64,000 bases of DNA from Leptothoe kymatousa TAU-MAC 1615 (GCF_018739865.1 NZ_JADOER010000009.1:62001-126000); one strand, 5' to 3'. Shown: positions 1 to 10,654, counted from the first letter of the stretch. The notes: a model not told the origin generated them from the letters alone. Translations and numbers: made by a program.

Positions 1-2815
1 TAAAACTCGCACCGTTTCCTTGCCCCAGGGTTCGATTGTGTTTGTACCCAACGGGGCCGCATTAGCGAAGGGAGATCTGATCGCAGAATTACCAACCACA
101 GGTCGTGTCCGCAAAGTTACAGAAAAAGCGAGTAAAGACGTAACCTCTGACTTATCTGGAGAGGTCTTTTTTGAAGGCTTGGTCCAAGAAGAGAAAAAGG
201 ACCGCCAGGGAAATATTACTAAGCTGGCACAGCGTGGTGGTTTGTTATGGGTTCTTTCTGGAGAGGTTTATAACCTACCCCCAGGGGCTGAACCGACCGT
301 TAAAAACGGTGACATGATCGATAGCAATGGCATTTTGGCTGAGACCAAAATTGTCACTGAACGCGGCGGTGTTGTACGTTTACCAGATCGATCTGATAGC
401 AAGGGTAGTCGAGAAGTTGAGATTATTACAGCTTCTGTAATGTTAGACACTACCGAAGTGGCCGTCGAAAGCGGCCAAGGTCGTGAGCATTACTTCTTGC
501 AAACGGATAAGGGCATTCGTTACTCACTAATTGCGACACCGGGTGCCAAGGTCATTGGAGATCAGGTTGTTGCCGAACTTGTAGACAATACCTATCACAC
601 TCAAAGTGGTGGCATCATCAAGTTCTCTGGCCTTGAGATTGCCAAGAAGAGTAAGGGCAAGCAAGGTTACGAAGTCACCAAAGGCGGCACTGTTCTTTGG
701 ATTCCAGAAGAAGCCCACGAGGTAAATAAAGATATTTCACTGTTGATGGTGGAAGATGGCCAATACATTGAGGCCGGAACTGAAGTTGTTAAAGACATTT
801 TCTGCCAAATTAGTGGTGTCGTTGAGGTTACTCAGAAGAACGATATTCTCCGAGAAATCGTGATTAAGCCTGGCGCTATTCATATGGTGGATAGTCCAGA
901 TGCAGCCAGCGGCAAGGATGGTGTGCTGGTCAGCGCTGGGGAGGAAGTAATTCCTGGAGTAACAGCAGAGGAACTGCGTTTCGTTGAATATGTAGAAACT
1001 CCTGAGGGAGCTGCCTTATTGCTACGCCCTGTACAGGAATTTGAAGTTCCTGATAAGCCAACGATCCCTAGCCAACACGCCGTAAGTGACAGTGAAGATA
1101 ACTCGATTGCGATCAAAGCCATTCAGCGTATTTTCTACAAAGATGGTGAACGGGTTAAATCCGTTGATGGGGTCGAAATTCTCCGTACTCAGTTAGTGCT
1201 CGATACGGATAGTGAAGCGGCTCAAATAACGGCTGACATTGAGTTGGTTGATGATCGAGAAAATTCTGAAATTCAGCGTTTACAGCTGGTGATTTTAGAA
1301 ACCCTGGTGATTCGACGGGATATCGCTGCGGACCAAACCCAAGGCAGTACACAGACTCGTCTCTTGGTAGAAGAAGGCCAGGAAATTCAACCAGGGGCTG
1401 TTGTCGCCCGTACAGAGATCCAGGCGAAAGAAGCTGGAGAAATCCGAGGTATTCGTCAGGACGTAGAATCGGTGCGGCGTATTCTAGTTGTTCGTGATAG
1501 CGACCTTACAACCCTTGATCTAGGTGGTAAACCACCCAGTGTCAAAGTAGGGGATCTGTTGGTCGATGGGAGTCTCTTGGCTGAAGGTTTACTCTCTGAG
1601 GAATCGGGCCAGATTGTCGCTGTGAATGATGGCAATATCGTGCTGAGAACAGCAAGACCCTATCGAGTATCGACGGGGGCGGTTTTACACATTGAAGATG
1701 GTGACCTGGTGCAAAGGGGTGACAATCTAGTACTGCTGATTTTTGAGCGTGCGAAAACAGGTGACATTATCCAAGGTCTGCCGCGAATTGAAGAACTCTT
1801 GGAAGCGCGTAAACCGAAGGAAGCTTGTGTATTAACGGAGCGACCGGGTACAGCTCAGGTGGTGTATGGCGAAGATGAAACGGTTGAGGTGAAAGTTGTT
1901 GAAGATGATGGTGTAGTTTCTGAATACACTATCAACCCTGGACAGCCGATGATTGTTTCCGATAGTCAGCAGGTAAGCCTAGCGGAACCCCTGACCGATG
2001 GACCGTTGAATCCCCATCAAATTCTGGAGTTCTTCTTTAAGTATCATCGCGAAACTAAGGGCGTACACGAGTCGGCGATGATCAGCCTCCAGAAGGTACA
2101 AACGTTCTTGGTGAACGAGGTTCAATCGGTATATCAATCACAGGGTATTGATATTGCTGATAAACATATTGAGGTGATCGTGCGCCAGATGACCTCTAAG
2201 GCCCGGGTGGAAGATGGTGGCGACACCACGATGCTGCCTGGTGAACTTGTAGAGATTCGTCAACTTGAGCAGGTGAACGAAGCCATGTCGATCACGGGTG
2301 GTGCTCCGGCGGAATATACTCCGGTCTTGCTAGGTATTACCAAGGCATCTTTGAATACGGATAGCTTTATCTCGGCGGCTAGTTTCCAGGAAACGACTCG
2401 CGTGCTGACCGAAGCGGCTATTGAAGGTAAATCTGACTGGTTACGGGGTCTGAAAGAAAACGTGATTATCGGTCGCCTGATTCCGGCAGGTACAGGTTTT
2501 AATGCCTATGAGGAGCGTTCTACACCTGAACTTGACCCATCGTTTGATAAGGCATTTTTGTCCGATGATGTGGCGTTGCAGGATATGGTCTTGGATGATA
2601 GAACTGCCCGTGCCTATGACCGTGAAGGTGGTTTGAATATGTTCACCGATGAAATGCTGGGTGGAACGAACCCCAGTGGCGATGCGGCGGCAGCGACAAA
2701 TACACCCAATACCCCAGAAGCTGGGGGCGGCAGTGCCCCGGAAGCCAAGACGCAACCACCGGCTTCGTTCTTGGATGATAATACTCTGATTGATGATCAA
2801 ACAGCAGCACCTTAG
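1..2815 (+). CDS. rpoC2: RNA polymerase beta' subunit C-terminal part RpoC2 (5' truncated by window edge)
   Basis: Subunit of the cyanobacterial RNA polymerase, in which beta' is split into gamma (rpoC1) and beta' (rpoC2). The reading frame is open from base 2, so the 5' end lies outside the window and the TTG at 20 is not the start. The first ~650 residues show repeated beta-rich modules rich in Gly and acidic residues, as expected for the large SI3 insertion that interrupts the trigger loop in cyanobacteria. The last third holds the universally conserved C-terminal block ([16 protein letters not shown], then [21 protein letters not shown]). The tail is acidic and Ala/Gly/Pro-rich, ending at TAG 2813-2815. 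An intrinsic terminator follows. Very sure. Confidence 0.98.
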   Translation, partial: KTRTVSLPQGSIVFVPNGAALAKGDLIAELPTTGRVRKVTEKASKDVTSDLSGEVFFEGLVQEEKKDRQGNITKLAQRGGLLWVLSGEVYNLPPGAEPTVKNGDMIDSNGILAETKIVTERGGVVRLPDRSDSKGSREVEIITASVMLDTTEVAVESGQGREHYFLQTDKGIRYSLIATPGAKVIGDQVVAELVDNTYHTQSGGIIKFSGLEIAKKSKGKQGYEVTKGGTVLWIPEEAHEVNKDISLLMVEDGQYIEAGTEVVKDIFCQISGVVEVTQKNDILREIVIKPGAIHMVDSPDAASGKDGVLVSAGEEVIPGVTAEELRFVEYVETPEGAALLLRPVQEFEVPDKPTIPSQHAVSDSEDNSIAIKAIQRIFYKDGERVKSVDGVEILRTQLVLDTDSEAAQITADIELVDDRENSEIQRLQLVILETLVIRRDIAADQTQGSTQTRLLVEEGQEIQPGAVVARTEIQAKEAGEIRGIRQDVESVRRILVVRDSDLTTLDLGGKPPSVKVGDLLVDGSLLAEGLLSEESGQIVAVNDGNIVLRTARPYRVSTGAVLHIEDGDLVQRGDNLVLLIFERAKTGDIIQGLPRIEELLEARKPKEACVLTERPGTAQVVYGEDETVEVKVVEDDGVVSEYTINPGQPMIVSDSQQVSLAEPLTDGPLNPHQILEFFFKYHRETKGVHESAMISLQKVQTFLVNEVQSVYQSQGIDIADKHIEVIVRQMTSKARVEDGGDTTMLPGELVEIRQLEQVNEAMSITGGAPAEYTPVLLGITKASLNTDSFISAASFQETTRVLTEAAIEGKSDWLRGLKENVIIGRLIPAGTGFNAYEERSTPELDPSFDKAFLSDDVALQDMVLDDRTARAYDREGGLNMFTDEMLGGTNPSGDAAAATNTPNTPEAGGGSAPEAKTQPPASFLDDNTLIDDQTAAP

Positions 2816-2898
2816 TCGAGAGCGCTTAATTGTCGTTCGGATTTAGGTATCTGGGGCGATTAGCGCGTTATGCGTAGATTCATTGATTGACTATCTTT

Positions 2899-2934
2899 AA
2901 AGGGGTTGAGGCGAAAACTCACCCCCTTTTTTTT
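2899..2934 (+). terminator. Intrinsic terminator of rpoC2
   Basis: A 12-bp stem with one mismatch (2899-2910 against 2918-2929), a 7-nt loop and a T run to 2934. It lies 84 bases after the rpoC2 stop and before the next gene on the same strand, so it probably ends the rpo operon. Confidence 0.85.
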
Positions 2935-3044
2935 GCCAGAAAACCTGCCTTGTGAACAAGATCTTTACTGCTGAATACTTTTTTGGATGAAATAGGGTAT
3001 AACCGTATGACAGTGTGCGAGTGTTCTGATTTTCTAAGGCAGTT

Positions 3045-3536
3045 ATGACATCCCAAAGGTTTAATCCACAGAATTTTGTAGTCGGTGTGATTAAGTTCAT
3101 ATGTGGTGTTGCGATCGCGATCTTCGTCATTTGCCTAGCTGGCGCTGCCACGGCCCGCTACTTCTTAACGCAGCTATCCACATTGCCAGAGCGACCAGTC
3201 TACGAAAACGACGCTCCTGCAGCAAAAACGACCAATCCCCCCGACGCATCGAGCCCAAATCAGCCAGCTGCTGGCAATGAGCAAGCCCAGACCCCAGCCG
3301 CTGAAGCCCCCAAGCCCGAAGCATCGGACGCAAACGTCCTATTCAAAGCAACCGTCACTTACAGCGCAGGATTACTCGTGCGGACCGGGGCTGGAGCAGA
3401 TTCTGAAACCATCGATGGCATAGACTATAACGAAACTATCGACGTTCTAGAAGAATCAGGAAAATGGTACAGAATACGCACTAGCAGCGGTGTTGAAGGC
3501 TGGATCAAAGGCAAAGATAACACTAAGCGCCTTTAA
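3045..3536 (+). CDS. Membrane-anchored SH3-domain protein
   Basis: 163 residues. A hydrophobic segment at about residues 11-40 is an N-terminal membrane anchor or uncleaved signal. A Pro/Ala/Gln-rich linker (about 48-95) follows, then a bacterial SH3 (SH3b) fold at about 98-160 with the typical LLVRTGAG, IDVLEESGKWYRI and GVEGWIKG motifs. SH3b domains usually bind peptidoglycan or act in the periplasm; the actual partner is not shown. The stop codon overlaps the stop of the convergent NAD kinase gene by two bases, so there is no intergenic space. Expressed from its own promoter after the rpoC2 terminator, by inference. Confidence 0.8.
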   Translation: MTSQRFNPQNFVVGVIKFICGVAIAIFVICLAGAATARYFLTQLSTLPERPVYENDAPAAKTTNPPDASSPNQPAAGNEQAQTPAAEAPKPEASDANVLFKATVTYSAGLLVRTGAGADSETIDGIDYNETIDVLEESGKWYRIRTSSGVEGWIKGKDNTKRL

Positions 3537-4453
3537 TTACGATGATTATTGGTGTAGTTAATGCGAGCACCTGCCCAAAGTAATTTATTCCGCAACGTCT
3601 GATAGTAAGACTGATTTTGACGAAGAATTACAAACTTCGCCATATGTTCAGCCATGGAAATATCGGCTCGCTGACCAGGCCAAATAGATGTCGCCAAAAC
3701 CCCATCCATCCACAGCTTAGTTGTCACAGCCGGATCGGCCAGGGGCCAAACACTCACGACACTACCGGCCGGAATGACCACTGGCCGACTAGATAAACTC
3801 AGCGGGCAAATAGGCGTAACCACCATCGCATCCATACCCGGATGCACAATCGGTCCATTAGCCGCCAACGTATAGCCCGTAGTGCCTGTGGGCGTACTAA
3901 TTAACAAACCGTCTCCCTGATATTGGTCCACCACCTCACCATCAATTTCCATTTCCAAAATGGACGTAATCATCCGATCCGGTGATGCTGGTTTCACACA
4001 CATCTCATTGAGGGCCCAATAGACCTCACTTAAAGGTTCACGATTGGTACGATTACCCTCGTGGATACAGGCCCTCAACATCATGCGCTGCTGCACGGCA
4101 TATCGGTCTTCCAACAACCGATCCAAAACCGTCTCAAAATCCTCAATTTCATCGGAGGATTCCGTCAAAAAACCTAAATGACCACCAATATTAACAGCCA
4201 GGATAGGAATGTTTTCCGGGGCCAAATGTCGAGCTGCCGCTAATGCTGTCCCATCTCCACCCAGCACCACAGCTAAATCAATAGGCTGGTGCGCTGATGC
4301 TAGAAAAACCGGATAGGGATTATCTTTAGGCCCACTAGGACCAAGCAACACATTGGCTCCACGGCGTTCTAATTTTTCAGCACATTTTTCAGCCCAGCTC
4401 TTGCTGTAAGGGTTACCAGCTTTATGAACAATAATGACTTGGTTAAGCTGCAC
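3533..4453 (-). CDS. nadK: NAD kinase
   Basis: ATP/polyphosphate-NAD kinase, which makes NADP from NAD in the cytosol. The family signature GGDGT (VVLGGDGTALAAARHL) is present, followed by NIGGHLGFLTE, the TPTGTTGY substrate motif and the HPGMDA/PICPLSLSSRP block. I start it at the GTG at 4451-4453 because family members begin at the equivalent of VQLNQVIIVHKAG (306 residues, the usual length). The frame extends to a GTG at 4507, which would add 18 hydrophobic residues that look unlike the family. No clear Shine-Dalgarno site precedes either start. Cyanobacteria often have two NAD kinases; which one this is cannot be told here. Confidence 0.93.
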   Translation of the reverse strand: MQLNQVIIVHKAGNPYSKSWAEKCAEKLERRGANVLLGPSGPKDNPYPVFLASAHQPIDLAVVLGGDGTALAAARHLAPENIPILAVNIGGHLGFLTESSDEIEDFETVLDRLLEDRYAVQQRMMLRACIHEGNRTNREPLSEVYWALNEMCVKPASPDRMITSILEMEIDGEVVDQYQGDGLLISTPTGTTGYTLAANGPIVHPGMDAMVVTPICPLSLSSRPVVIPAGSVVSVWPLADPAVTTKLWMDGVLATSIWPGQRADISMAEHMAKFVILRQNQSYYQTLRNKLLWAGARINYTNNHRN

Positions 4454-4677
4454 GGCAAGAAGAAAAAAGAATAGCGTCGCTAATCCGTTGTAGAGTTTTC
4501 TGCGCACGATACTGGAACATATCGAGTATGTATACAGTTCGCTTTATCCTCTACATAAGAAATGACAAAAGAATAGCATTACTGACTACTGGAACCGTTG
4601 TAAATGAACAGTAGTTGATAACTAGGTCCCTAGACTCAACCACTTACCCCAAGCAAAAACCATCAGGCCATCCACGA

Positions 4678-5055
4678 CTACTGGTCACCACGCCAATCAA
4701 TTTCAGCTTGTTCGACCACATAATTAGCCAAGGAACGAATTTCCTGTTCTGTCAGCTGATCGCCATAGGCACTCATCAACCCTTTCCCATTGGTAATCAA
4801 TGTGGCAATTGCCTCTGCAGACCCATAGCCATGACGTTTTAAGGCTCGCTGTTTCAGACTTTTACCCCGGCGAATAATGTTGGCCCCATTTGGATGACAG
4901 CCTGCACAATGCACATCAAACAACGCAGCCGAAGAGGAACCCTGATCGGCCCAAGCCGACGGAACAAACAGCCAGAAACTGACCAGGAAGAAGCTAACGA
5001 TTAGCCCCTTCACCATTGGTAACAATAATCGCATCCTACGTACTTTTGGCAACAT
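4678..5055 (-). CDS. Cytochrome c6-like c-type cytochrome
   Basis: 125-residue secreted haem protein. A signal peptide with a long hydrophobic core ends at SAWA, giving a mature protein of about 90 residues. The single haem-binding site is CAGCH, and the Met of GLMSAYG stands where c6 cytochromes have their sixth ligand (AMPAFG in canonical c6). The C-terminal YVVEQAE helix also fits cytochrome c6 (PetJ), the lumenal electron carrier to photosystem I. The divergence from canonical PetJ (IRRGKSLK, SAYG) fits a c6B/c6C-type paralogue as well. The first ATG is used; ATGs at 5034 and 5016 would give a more usual signal length. Divergent from the next gene. Confidence 0.82.
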   Translation of the reverse strand: MLPKVRRMRLLLPMVKGLIVSFFLVSFWLFVPSAWADQGSSSAALFDVHCAGCHPNGANIIRRGKSLKQRALKRHGYGSAEAIATLITNGKGLMSAYGDQLTEQEIRSLANYVVEQAEIDWRGDQ

Positions 5056-5238
5056 TCAACCACCCACTGTGAGTCAAGAAACCTTCTCCCACCCCGGCCA
5101 GATCATTTGCCAGGTAGATAGCAGATTGTCCCATGGTAGTGCCTTTAAAAAATTGTCTGAATAGAAATTAAGAGAAGACTTATCCACGGATAGAGAAGCT
5201 AAACTTTGAAAGATCTTAGGGCAGGCAACCATAGCACC

Positions 5239-5988
5239 ATGCAAAAAGGACCGTTACTCGTAAGCTTAGTTGTCCTCTCAGCAGTCGCTGGAGGCAGCTT
5301 TGCCTACGGCTGGAACAGCATAGAACAACTCAGCTTCACTGCCCCAGATGAGATTTCTGAGACACCGGCAGCAGCAGCGCCACACCCTAGACCTCAGTCT
5401 CCAGACCCCCTCCAGCAAGCGCCCGAAACAGCAGCACCCTCAAAAAAAGCTCTGGAGGGCAACTCCATAGAGGCAACTCTGTCGAATGTCACCACCGCAC
5501 ACGGCGTGCAAACCCTTGTTTTGGATGAATCGGAACTTAACCAGCTCGTTAGTGAAGCCCTTTTAAGTCAAGAGCACACAGCTAAAGTATTAGCCCATGC
5601 TCGTTCTTTTAGCACCAAACTTGAAAGCGATCGCATCGAAACAGGAGCCGTCGTCAACCTATCAGAGATCCCTCTAGACGGACTCCCAACCGACATCAAA
5701 ACGGGCTTAACCCAGCTCCTAACTACAGTCCCAATGCTGGGCAATCGCGACATCTACCTGGGAATTATCGCTTCCCCCGAAATTCAAGATGACCAAATCA
5801 GCCTGCAGGATCTAAACATCAAGTTGGGCCAGTTGACCCTGCCCATGACAGATGTATCAGAGCACCTAGGGATCTCACAGTCAGACATCGAACAGCGACT
5901 CAATGCCGCTATTCTCAAACGAGGTATCAACCTCGAAAACATACAAATTATGGACCAAACACTCGTACTAACCGGCAATACTCCCTAA
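5239..5988 (+). CDS. Unknown membrane-anchored or exported protein
   Basis: 249 residues from the ATG at 5239. The frame extends upstream to a TTG at 5206, which is less likely. It has an N-terminal hydrophobic segment (about residues 5-25), a Pro/Ala/Gln-rich low-complexity region (about 40-75) and a compact C-terminal region of about 165 residues with alternating strand-like and helical segments (LVLDESELNQLV to VLTGN). I recognise no catalytic motif. The shape, a lipid-side anchor plus a globular domain ending in a strand, resembles DUF2993-like or LmeA-like lipid-binding proteins, but this is only an impression. It ends 15 bases before the convergent kaiC stop. Confidence 0.65.
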   Translation: MQKGPLLVSLVVLSAVAGGSFAYGWNSIEQLSFTAPDEISETPAAAAPHPRPQSPDPLQQAPETAAPSKKALEGNSIEATLSNVTTAHGVQTLVLDESELNQLVSEALLSQEHTAKVLAHARSFSTKLESDRIETGAVVNLSEIPLDGLPTDIKTGLTQLLTTVPMLGNRDIYLGIIASPEIQDDQISLQDLNIKLGQLTLPMTDVSEHLGISQSDIEQRLNAAILKRGINLENIQIMDQTLVLTGNTP

Positions 5989-6003
5989 AACGGAGAAGCC
6001 AGC

Positions 6004-7560
6004 CTACTCCAAATCATTAGGCTGAACGCCCTTCATAATGCGTGACAACTCACTCTTTTCATCCACAGAAACCCGAGTGGGCGAGCCACTAATAATACGC
6101 TCTAAGTTACGGAAAGAGTCTTTAATTTCTGGACCATTGGCACTAATGGTATATTCGCGAATAGCCTTGTCATGCCAAGATCCCCGCATTTTAAAGACAT
6201 TTAATGCCCGCGACATCTGACCTCGAATTTCCACGTACTGCAACATTAAAATCGTGTCCGTAATCGTGGAAATATGGGAGTCCGTAATGGAGTGGGACCC
6301 CATAAATTGCTCAGTCGTGTTCGTAAAAAAGCCGGTAATTTCTTCCTGCTTGGCATAGCCAGTTACGCCAATCACAAACTGCCGGAAGGAATTATTACTC
6401 ACCCCCCGATCTAACGCAGACAATGAATCAATGGCAATGCGAGAAGGCTTAAAGGTAGCAATTTCAGATTTAATAATCTGTAAATGGTCTTCTAAACCAG
6501 CGGATTCAGGATAAGCACAAATAATTTTTAGCAGCCCTGCACGCTCTAGTTCTTCGAAATCAATTCCCCAGGAATAGGCATTTCGAGACAACTGTGCCCG
6601 AGACTCCTCGTAGGCAAACAAAATAGCTCGTTCGTTAGCCTTACAACCGTTCTCAATAAACTTACTCACTAACAGAGTTTTGCCGGTGCCGGTTGCCCCC
6701 GTAGCCAGAATAATCGAATCCTTAAAGAAGCCGCCCCCACACATTTCATCTAAAGCCTCTACACCAGACGAAACACGCACATTCGAAGACCGCTGGGTCA
6801 AGCGCATTGCCCCTAGGGGGAAGATATTAATGCCATTATTCGTAATCGTGAAGGGATATTCTCCCTTCATGTGGGTCGTACCCCGTAGCTTGAGGATTTC
6901 AATGGTACGACGACGGCGTTCTCCTTCTAAGACGTTACGCACAATCACCACATTGTCAGACACAAATTCCTCAACACCAAAGCGGGCAACTGGACCGTAT
7001 TCATCCACCCGCTCAGTGGACATGAGCGTCGTTACCCCCATTTGTTTCAGGCGAGCGACTAAGCGGAATATTTCTCGTCGGACCACTTGAGCCGCATCGT
7101 ACTGCTGAAACACAGCAGTCACCGAATCAATGGATACGCGCTTGGCCTTATATTTTCTAACGGCGTATTGAATACGCTCAATTAAGGCAGAAAGGTCAAA
7201 GTTTCCAACGATTTCCTGTCCTTCAGGATCAGGAGATGCGTCAAGAATAAATAGCTTGCCATCATTGATCAGCTGCTGTAAGTCCCACCCGAAGCTGCAG
7301 GCGTTTTGGATAATATCAGCTGGCGATTCCTCAAAGGTGACAAATACCCCTGGCTCGTCAAAATCAGTAATGCCGTTATATAGAAACTGAACGGCCATCA
7401 ACGTCTTACCAGTTCCTGAGGTGCCACTAACCAAAGTCGCGCGACCAGAAGGCAAACCACCATGACTGATATCGTCAAAGCCTTCGATCATGGTGCGAAT
7501 TTTTTTGACACCCGCCAAGGTACTATTCGAGGGGACCTCACCTTGAGAAGACTGAGTCAT
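6004..7560 (-). CDS. kaiC: Circadian clock ATPase/kinase KaiC
   Basis: 518-residue double RecA-like ATPase, the core of the cyanobacterial clock; it forms hexamers and phosphorylates itself with a daily rhythm. CI has Walker A GTSGTGKT (about 46-53) and the catalytic pair E77-E78. CII has GATGTGKT (about 288-295) and E318-E319. The phospho-sites fall exactly at S431 and T432 (TDSHISTITDT), with T426 also present. The C-terminal tail that KaiA binds is intact. Downstream of kaiA and kaiB on the same strand, but separated from kaiB by an unusually long 331-base gap, so it may have its own promoter. Confidence 0.99.
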   Translation of the reverse strand: MTQSSQGEVPSNSTLAGVKKIRTMIEGFDDISHGGLPSGRATLVSGTSGTGKTLMAVQFLYNGITDFDEPGVFVTFEESPADIIQNACSFGWDLQQLINDGKLFILDASPDPEGQEIVGNFDLSALIERIQYAVRKYKAKRVSIDSVTAVFQQYDAAQVVRREIFRLVARLKQMGVTTLMSTERVDEYGPVARFGVEEFVSDNVVIVRNVLEGERRRRTIEILKLRGTTHMKGEYPFTITNNGINIFPLGAMRLTQRSSNVRVSSGVEALDEMCGGGFFKDSIILATGATGTGKTLLVSKFIENGCKANERAILFAYEESRAQLSRNAYSWGIDFEELERAGLLKIICAYPESAGLEDHLQIIKSEIATFKPSRIAIDSLSALDRGVSNNSFRQFVIGVTGYAKQEEITGFFTNTTEQFMGSHSITDSHISTITDTILMLQYVEIRGQMSRALNVFKMRGSWHDKAIREYTISANGPEIKDSFRNLERIISGSPTRVSVDEKSELSRIMKGVQPNDLE

Positions 7561-7891
7561 GATTTAGTAAATTGACCTGTTAAAAAATATTGTCAGAGAA
7601 AAGTGCATTAGTAATATTTCAACAGGTTAAGCTTTCAAGGGCAAGCATTACTGCTAATTCTGTGGAAAACAGAACTTTAACCCAGCCTAAAATCACAAAT
7701 GCTCAAACAGTCGAATATCAGAGACAGCTATCAGAAATAAGAATTAAGTCGTGGAAAATACCTAATTCAAGCCTTGCATAATCAATTCTCCATTGCAAAG
7801 GATTTAAAGGTATTGACTCTCAATATTAATTAAAGTCAATTCAACTTAAATATGGCGCTGAGGCGATTGCAGCTCTCCAAACAGCGATCGC
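7561..7891 (-). other. Long kaiB-kaiC intergenic region
   Basis: 331 AT-rich bases without a convincing gene. A HIP1 octamer GCGATCGC lies at 7884-7891, directly against the kaiB stop. The region could hold a separate kaiC promoter, but I see no unambiguous promoter boxes. A 63-codon frame on the plus strand here lacks coding character. Confidence 0.5.
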
Positions 7892-8194
7892 CTACTCATC
7901 CTCCCTGAGCTCGTCATACAGCAAGTCCAAACCAATCAGAACTCGCTCACGATCGGACAAATCGCCAATAATTTTACGCACAGGAGGGGGCAAAATTTTA
8001 GCTAATGTCGGGGTCGCCAGTATTTTATCTTCTTCAGCTAGCTGTGGATTTTGCAAAACGTCAATAACCTTAAGTGCATAAACACCTTGAAACTCTTCTT
8101 CCAATATCGTATTGAGCATTTTTAATGCCCGTGTAGAGTTAGGGGTGTTACCAGCAACGTACAGTTTTAAAATGTAGGTTTTTTTATAGGCCAT
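7892..8194 (-). CDS. kaiB: Circadian clock protein KaiB
   Basis: 100-residue thioredoxin-like clock protein that switches fold, binds the KaiC CI ring and sequesters KaiA. It starts at the ATG at 8192-8194 ([20 protein letters not shown]), as in the family. The longer frame upstream to 8233 adds 13 residues not found in KaiB. The conserved [36 protein letters not shown] and acidic tail are all present. 77 bases separate it from the kaiA stop, so kaiA and kaiB are probably in one transcript. Confidence 0.98.
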   Translation of the reverse strand: MAYKKTYILKLYVAGNTPNSTRALKMLNTILEEEFQGVYALKVIDVLQNPQLAEEDKILATPTLAKILPPPVRKIIGDLSDRERVLIGLDLLYDELREDE

Positions 8195-8271
8195 TAGAAG
8201 ACTCCCGAAGACATAGTGGATGTGGAGCATCATTGCCCACAGACATACACGGGAAGGGTGTAAAGTTGAGG

Positions 8272-9126
8272 CTAGATTTCACGAGGAATAGAACGTCGGT
8301 ACATTTCACATAAATGAGCCAATACGTCAATTAACGTTAAACGGTAATCCAGTAGAATTTCTTCACTTCTACCTTCCATATGCAGCTGTTTGGAAAAATG
8401 ATCCATAAGTTCCATATGAATCTCAACAACCTTAGAGATTGATACATCTGCAAAAAACGCCAAATTGACATAATCATCAATTCGTTGATTCAGACTTTTA
8501 TCGTCCGATGAGAAATAGCTCAAAATGATTTGACGATAGTCTTGGCGAAGCTGATCTAAAAATTCATGGCGCTCTTCCAAAGTCATATTGCGAACAAAGT
8601 TTTGGGAATTGCGTTTGTAGTAAACGCCCAAATATCCCAAACGCTCTTGCAATTTCTCAGTTAAACGTTGTTGCTGAAGGCTGAGCAAGAACAGGCGATT
8701 ATCGCGCGTTTCTTCTGCCGCTGCATTTTCATTTTCATTCAAAGCATTTTGATTGGCGGGGAGCTGTAGAAAGCGATCAATAGCTTCTCTAACTTGACTC
8801 TCGATAGAATCCAACTGATCGGGCGCGGCCATAATCACAGCGTCATGATAATCAGCTTGCGAAACAACAGCCTCTTGCTCAGTAATAACCAAAATTGGCA
8901 GCAAAATATCTCGCTCCCACAACTCATGCAAAAAACCCCATCCATCAGGAGCAGGTTGAACAACTAAACAATCGATTCGATGACGATTGCTAATGGTCCA
9001 TTGCACAAACTCTGTTTGTGTTTTACTCCAACTAATGGCAAAGGGACTGTGGGCAAGCGTTTTTTTCAGTAGCTCAGCCATAGAGGCTTGAGCAGTATAA
9101 ATTCCAACTAGGAAGCGTGCAGCCAA
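8272..9126 (-). CDS. kaiA: Circadian clock protein KaiA
   Basis: 284 residues, full length. The N-terminal half (about 1-135) is the variable pseudo-receiver domain. The C-terminal half (about 165-284) is the conserved four-helix KaiA domain that dimerises and pulls on the KaiC tail to stimulate its phosphorylation ([49 protein letters not shown]). The start is a TTG at 9124-9126, the only one that gives the full family length; no ATG is available in the first 15 codons. First gene of a kaiA-kaiB-kaiC series on the minus strand. Confidence 0.97.
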   Translation of the reverse strand: MAARFLVGIYTAQASMAELLKKTLAHSPFAISWSKTQTEFVQWTISNRHRIDCLVVQPAPDGWGFLHELWERDILLPILVITEQEAVVSQADYHDAVIMAAPDQLDSIESQVREAIDRFLQLPANQNALNENENAAAEETRDNRLFLLSLQQQRLTEKLQERLGYLGVYYKRNSQNFVRNMTLEERHEFLDQLRQDYRQIILSYFSSDDKSLNQRIDDYVNLAFFADVSISKVVEIHMELMDHFSKQLHMEGRSEEILLDYRLTLIDVLAHLCEMYRRSIPREI

Positions 9127-9438
9127 GGGTTAAGCAGATGTGACGCAATGTTAACTATTTATTACATTTATTTAACAATATTTCCCGTAGTAGATGTAAG
9201 CAACTCCCCTAATTTCAGTACTTGTACAGTCGATATTCGTAGTTGACCAAAACTTTGAATGGCTTGAACAATAATGCCCAATGACAACACCAATAGTCGA
9301 GTTCCCTAAGGATATAGGGTTAGGGTCAATGCTATAGCAAACTTAAGTATTTTTTATTTGTGTACGACCTAAACAAACACAACGTACCTAAGGTGTCAGG
9401 TTGTACACACTCTTTAAAAAGTAGTGATATTAATTAAA
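9127..9438. other. kaiA upstream region
   Basis: 312 bases between the kaiA start and the tRNA gene, AT-rich near kaiA. No gene is visible. It should contain the kaiA promoter (minus strand), but I cannot assign boxes with confidence. Confidence 0.4.
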
Positions 9439-9512
9439 CGAGCATGGAGGGATTCGAACCCCCGACCGCCAGAACCGGAATCTGGTGCTCTATCCAACTG
9501 AGCTACATGCCC
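9439..9512 (-). tRNA. tRNA-Arg (anticodon CCG)
   Basis: 74-nt cloverleaf on the minus strand. The acceptor stem is GGGCATG with CATGCTC (7 pairs, one G-T), the D stem GCTC/GAGC, and the anticodon stem CCAGA/TCTGG with loop TTCCGGT, so the anticodon is CCG, reading CGG arginine codons. The T stem GGGGG/CCCTC carries the TTCGAAT loop. Discriminator base G. The CCA end is not encoded. Confidence 0.97.
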
Positions 9513-9615
9513 TGGAATCCGACCTAAGTTAAGCCAGGGACCGTGCTTAATAGTAGCACTTGTGTTGGTATCTGTCTTAGGACCTTTACTTAAAAGTGAC
9601 CGATACCCTACTCTC

Positions 9616-10545
9616 ATGAGGCTGCACAATACGAGCTACGTGCTTGATATCCAAAACTTATCGAAAACCTTTGGTCAGCGACAGGCATTAACGGATTTAA
9701 ATCTCACGGTATCACCAGGGGAGATTTATGGCCTTTTGGGCCCCAATGGGGCAGGGAAAACGACCACCATTAATTTATTGAGTGGACTATTATTCCCCGA
9801 CGAGGGCGAGGTAAGCCTAGCTGGGACCCCTGTTTCAGACGCCACAAAACCTTATTTGGGGGTGATGCCGCAGCAAAATTTGCTTTACCAAAGTCTGACC
9901 TGTCGAGAGAATTTAGTTTTTTTTGCGAAAATTTATGGCCTATCAGGGTCTGAGCGCAACCGACGTATACAGAGGTGTCTGCAGTCAGTGCAATTAGAAA
10001 ACCGTGCCGATAGTGTTGTCGGGGCATTAAGCGGTGGTATGCAACGCAGACTAAGCCTAGCGGTGGCTATTGTCCATGAGCCTAAGCTAGTGGTTTTAGA
10101 CGAACCAACCACGGGGCTAGATATTGAGGCTCGTTATGGCGTGTGGGACCTCATCCGTCAGCTGAAACAGGATAGGGTGGCTGTTTTACTCACGACCCAT
10201 TTGTTGGATGAAGCAGAGCGATTATGCGATCGCATCGGTTTTCTCAAGCAAGGACATCTGCTGATGCAAGGCAGCCTAGAAACCCTTCGTCATCGCATGC
10301 CGGCCCAAGAAGTCGTCACCATAGAAACACCGGATGAAGCCGCGGCCATTGCCCGAGCACGGGCCCATGGCTTTACTATGCGGCGCTACGATACCCGCCT
10401 CACCTTTTGGATACCCGAAAAATTAGAACTGCCAGACCTGCTAGCTAAATTTGATGGCATTACCTTAGATTCCATTGCCCGCAGCCCACTGACCCTAGAA
10501 CACATCTACCTAGAGGTCACCCGAGCAGCATCCACACCAAAATAA
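9616..10545 (+). CDS. ABC transporter ATP-binding protein (DrrA/CcmA type)
   Basis: 309 residues from the ATG at 9616; a GTG at 9562 would add 18 residues. A complete nucleotide-binding domain: Walker A GPNGAGKT, Q-loop (VMPQQNLLY), signature LSGGMQRRLS, Walker B LVVLDEPTTGLD and H-loop TTHLLDEAERL. A C-terminal ~80-residue extension is typical of ABC-2 type exporter ATPases (drug, polysaccharide or lipid export). No permease gene lies beside it in the window, so its membrane partner and substrate are unknown. It stands divergent from the tRNA and is followed by a long gene-free stretch. Confidence 0.92.
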   Translation: MRLHNTSYVLDIQNLSKTFGQRQALTDLNLTVSPGEIYGLLGPNGAGKTTTINLLSGLLFPDEGEVSLAGTPVSDATKPYLGVMPQQNLLYQSLTCRENLVFFAKIYGLSGSERNRRIQRCLQSVQLENRADSVVGALSGGMQRRLSLAVAIVHEPKLVVLDEPTTGLDIEARYGVWDLIRQLKQDRVAVLLTTHLLDEAERLCDRIGFLKQGHLLMQGSLETLRHRMPAQEVVTIETPDEAAAIARARAHGFTMRRYDTRLTFWIPEKLELPDLLAKFDGITLDSIARSPLTLEHIYLEVTRAASTPK

Positions 10546-10654
10546 GGAAGTTTTTGTAACCCTAGGGTTGTAGCAAGCACGGGCAAAACTCACGCAATTA
10601 CACGGTCACCTTTAGCCCAGATTCACTGAAATTTACTCGGAGTTTATGGGCACA

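Noticed and set aside
7590-7781. 63-codon plus-strand frame in the kaiB-kaiC gap
   Set aside because: AT-rich random composition, no ribosome site and no family.
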